Shown here piece after piece: positions 61,953-64,000 of a stretch of 64,000 bases of DNA. Position 1 is the stretch's first letter. Each line of letters begins with the position of its first letter. Source of the stretch: Pseudomonas yamanorum (GTDB lineage: Bacteria; Pseudomonadota; Gammaproteobacteria; Pseudomonadales; Pseudomonadaceae); the NCBI RefSeq assembly GCF_013386765.1, contig NZ_JACARE010000010.1:124001-188000 (forward strand), written 5' to 3'. Under the pieces are notes generated by a model. It saw only the letters and a program-made list of their open reading frames with translations, did no database searches and was not told the origin of the DNA. The position numbers and the translations under genes were made by a program.

Positions 61953-64000
61953 TCAGTGAGCGAACAGCGAATTGCCCTTCTGCCCCGCCAGCTTCTCGGG
62001 CTTGATCAGGAAGCGTGCCAGCGCTGGCAGCAGCCACAGCGCGCCGAACATGTTCCACAGCAGCATGAAGGTCAGCATCAGGCCCATGTCGGCCTGGAAC
62101 TTGATCGCCGAAAAGATCCAGGTGCACACGCCGATGGCCAGGCACAGGCCGGTGAACAGTACGGCTTTACCGGTGGACTTGAGGGTCTGGTAATAGGCTT
62201 CCTGCAACGGCAGGCCGGCCCGCAGGAAACTCTCCAGGCGGCTGTAGATGTAGATGCCGTAGTCCACGCCAATCCCCACGCCCAGCGCCACCACCGGCAA
62301 GGTCGCGACCTTGACGCCGATGCCCATGAACGCCATCAGCGCGTTGCCCAGCACCGAGGTCAGCACCAGCGGCAGCACGATGCACAGGGTCGCCGCCCAG
62401 GAACGGAAGGTGATCATGCACATGGTGGCGACGCACAGGTACACCAGGATCAGGATGATCAGCTCGGATTCCTTGATCACCTCGTTGGTGGCGGCCTCGA
62501 TCCCGGCGTTACCGGCGGCGAGGATGAATTCCAGGCCGTCCTTGTTGTTCTCCTTGGCGAAGTCCTGCACCGCATGCACCGCGCGGTCGAGGGTCTCGGC
62601 CTTGTGGTCGTTGAGGAACACCAGTACCGGCGCCAGGGAACAATTGTTGTTGTACAGGCCATCGGCACGGGCGATGGAGTTGTTCAGCACGTCGGGGTTG
62701 CGCGACAGGGTTTCCCATTTCAGGTTGCCCTCGTTCATGCCCTTGATCATCTGCTTGGACACGGTCACCAGCGAGATGGCCGACTGCACACCCTCGGTGT
62801 TCTGCATCTTCCACATCAACTGGTCGATGGGCGCCATGGCTTCATAGCGCGAGCAGCCTTCGGGCGGCGTCTTGACCATCACCACCAGCACGTCGGAGCT
62901 GGTGGAGTAGTTGTTGATGATGAAGTTGTTGTCCTTGTTGTAGCGCGAGTCCGGGCGCAGTTCCGGCGCGCCCTGGTCGAGGTCGCCGATCTTCAGGTTC
63001 TGGCTGTACCAGAGGCCGCCACCGAAGGCGACCAGCGCCAGGGCAATCGACACCGGAGCGACTTTGGGGCTGGCGAACTTCGAGAGCAGGCGCCAGAACG
63101 GGTGTTCGCGGTGGGCGTCTTTCTTGCTGCGCTCGATGGCGCGCTTGCTGATGCCCGCGTAGGAGATCGCTACCGGCAGCAGGATCAGGTTGGTGAACAC
63201 GATCACCGCCACACCCACCGAGGCGCCGATGGCCAGTTCGCGGATCACGCCGATGTCGATGATCAGCAGGGTGATAAAGCCCACCGCATCGGCGAGGATC
63301 GCGATCATGCCCGGCAGGAACAACTGGCGGAAAGTACGCCGGGCTGCGGTCAGGGCGTTGTCGGCATCACTGGATTGCAGGGCGATCCCGTTGATCTTCT
63401 GCACGCCGTGGGAAATGCCGATGGCGAAGATCAGGAACGGTACCAGCATCGAGTAGGGATCCAGCCCGAAACCCAGGGCATGCATCAGCCCCAGCTGCCA
63501 GATCACCGCCACCAGCGTGGTGCTCAACACCGCGACGGTACTGCGCAGGCAGTTGGTGAACCACAGCAGCAGCACCAGAGTGATGACGAAAGCGATCCCG
63601 AAGAACAGCACCACCATCACCAGGCCGTCGATCAAGTCGCCGACCTTCTTGGCAAACCCGACGATGTGGATCTTGACGTTGAGGTTCTGCGCTTCGAACT
63701 TGTCGCGGATCTTGTCTTCGAGTTCATGGGAGAACTTGCGGTAGTCCAGGGCCAGCAACTTACCCTGGTCCTGCGGGTCGGGATAGGACTCCAGCAATGG
63801 AATGTCGACGATGCTCGACTTGAAATCGTTGGCCACCAGCCGCCCGACCTGCCCGGACTTGAGCACGTTGTTGCGCAGCTGGTCGAGGCTTTCCGGCGAG
63901 CCGTTGTAGCTCTGCGGGATCACTTCACCGCCGGCAAAGCCTTCTTCGGTAACCTCGGTCCAGCGCACGCTGGGGCTCCACAGGGACTTGAGCCCGGAGC
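61953..64000 (-). CDS. MMPL/RND-family exporter (5' end outside window)
   Basis: About 682 codons are visible, without stop up to base 64000, so the first helix and part of the first periplasmic loop are missing. Two membrane blocks of about five helices each: GLVMVVLFFGIAFVITLVLLLW and so on, and LIILILVYLCVATMCMITF, both with a large periplasmic loop before. Typical of hydrophobe/amphiphile RND exporters often found next to DUF1302/DUF1329 genes, which may lie to the right. Substrate unknown. Confidence 0.88.
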   Translation of the reverse strand, partial: SGLKSLWSPSVRWTEVTEEGFAGGEVIPQSYNGSPESLDQLRNNVLKSGQVGRLVANDFKSSIVDIPLLESYPDPQDQGKLLALDYRKFSHELEDKIRDKFEAQNLNVKIHIVGFAKKVGDLIDGLVMVVLFFGIAFVITLVLLLWFTNCLRSTVAVLSTTLVAVIWQLGLMHALGFGLDPYSMLVPFLIFAIGISHGVQKINGIALQSSDADNALTAARRTFRQLFLPGMIAILADAVGFITLLIIDIGVIRELAIGASVGVAVIVFTNLILLPVAISYAGISKRAIERSKKDAHREHPFWRLLSKFASPKVAPVSIALALVAFGGGLWYSQNLKIGDLDQGAPELRPDSRYNKDNNFIINNYSTSSDVLVVMVKTPPEGCSRYEAMAPIDQLMWKMQNTEGVQSAISLVTVSKQMIKGMNEGNLKWETLSRNPDVLNNSIARADGLYNNNCSLAPVLVFLNDHKAETLDRAVHAVQDFAKENNKDGLEFILAAGNAGIEAATNEVIKESELIILILVYLCVATMCMITFRSWAATLCIVLPLVLTSVLGNALMAFMGIGVKVATLPVVALGVGIGVDYGIYIYSRLESFLRAGLPLQEAYYQTLKSTGKAVLFTGLCLAIGVCTWIFSAIKFQADMGLMLTFMLLWNMFGALWLLPALARFLIKPEKLAGQKGNSLFAH

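Overview
This is an AT-poor stretch with dense, short-spaced genes, typical of a chromosome of a fluorescent Pseudomonas (P. fluorescens group). The main clues are a lexA2-imuA-imuB SOS mutagenesis operon with a GTAC-N4-GTAC operator, a LysR/CoA-transferase/thiolase block laid out like the dhcR-dhcA-dhcB-atoB locus, selD-selU, an AlkC with a C-terminal Ig-like domain, DUF1652/CsbD genes, and many short dispersed palindromic repeats of the Pseudomonas REP/REPIN kind. I see no rRNA, tRNA, insertion sequence, prophage or CRISPR array. It reads as ordinary core/soft-core chromosome, not a mobile island.

Layout. 1-2640: SOS translesion operon (lexA, imuA, imuB; imuB loses only its last residues at the left edge). 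2.9-8.0 kb: an aldo-keto reductase facing a BvgS/EvgS-type phosphorelay kinase and its NarL-type response regulator. 8.2-10.6 kb: an MgtC-family membrane protein behind a long structured leader, a GNAT acetyltransferase remnant cut by a palindrome, an FKBP isomerase and a lysozyme-fold lipoprotein. 10.8-14.3 kb: a PAS-PAS-PAS-LuxR regulator between a membrane protein and a csbD/DUF1652 pair, with the same GCAC-N2-GTGC-type element in front of both flanking units. 14.3-19 kb: MFS exporter, RcnB-like protein, LemA-like fragment, and a divergent NTF2-like / Xre-cupin / glutamine-synthetase-like set with three operator copies at exact 24-bp spacing. 19-33 kb: AlkC, LysR/GMC oxidoreductase/MHS transporter, topoisomerase III, CBS protein, sirtuin, a small conserved protein with an elaborate upstream region, and the CoA-transferase operon. 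33-54 kb: mixed housekeeping and transport genes (thioesterase, lipoproteins, LysE exporters, HemB, PhzF, GSTs, permease, SelU/SelD, TerC, NhaR-like, SstT, YceH, SDH-like, AI-2E-type permease, TrhP). 54-64 kb: SbcD-SbcC-GST, small exported protein, lactonase, DUF5629 and the 3' two thirds of an MMPL/RND exporter that runs off the right edge.

How the parts connect. DNA-damage functions recur (ImuAB/LexA2, AlkC, Topo III, SbcCD) but are not one operon. Most regulation visible from sequence is local: a regulator gene next to, or divergent from, the genes it probably controls, with a repeat or palindrome between them. The most promising undescribed items are the PAS-LuxR/CsbD/membrane-protein regulatory triad, the 24-bp-phased Xre operator array before the gamma-glutamylation-like enzyme, the palindrome-plus-promoter upstream of the small protein at 29.0 kb, and the structured MgtC leader with a short ORF. 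None has been tested by database search here; they rest on sequence reading.
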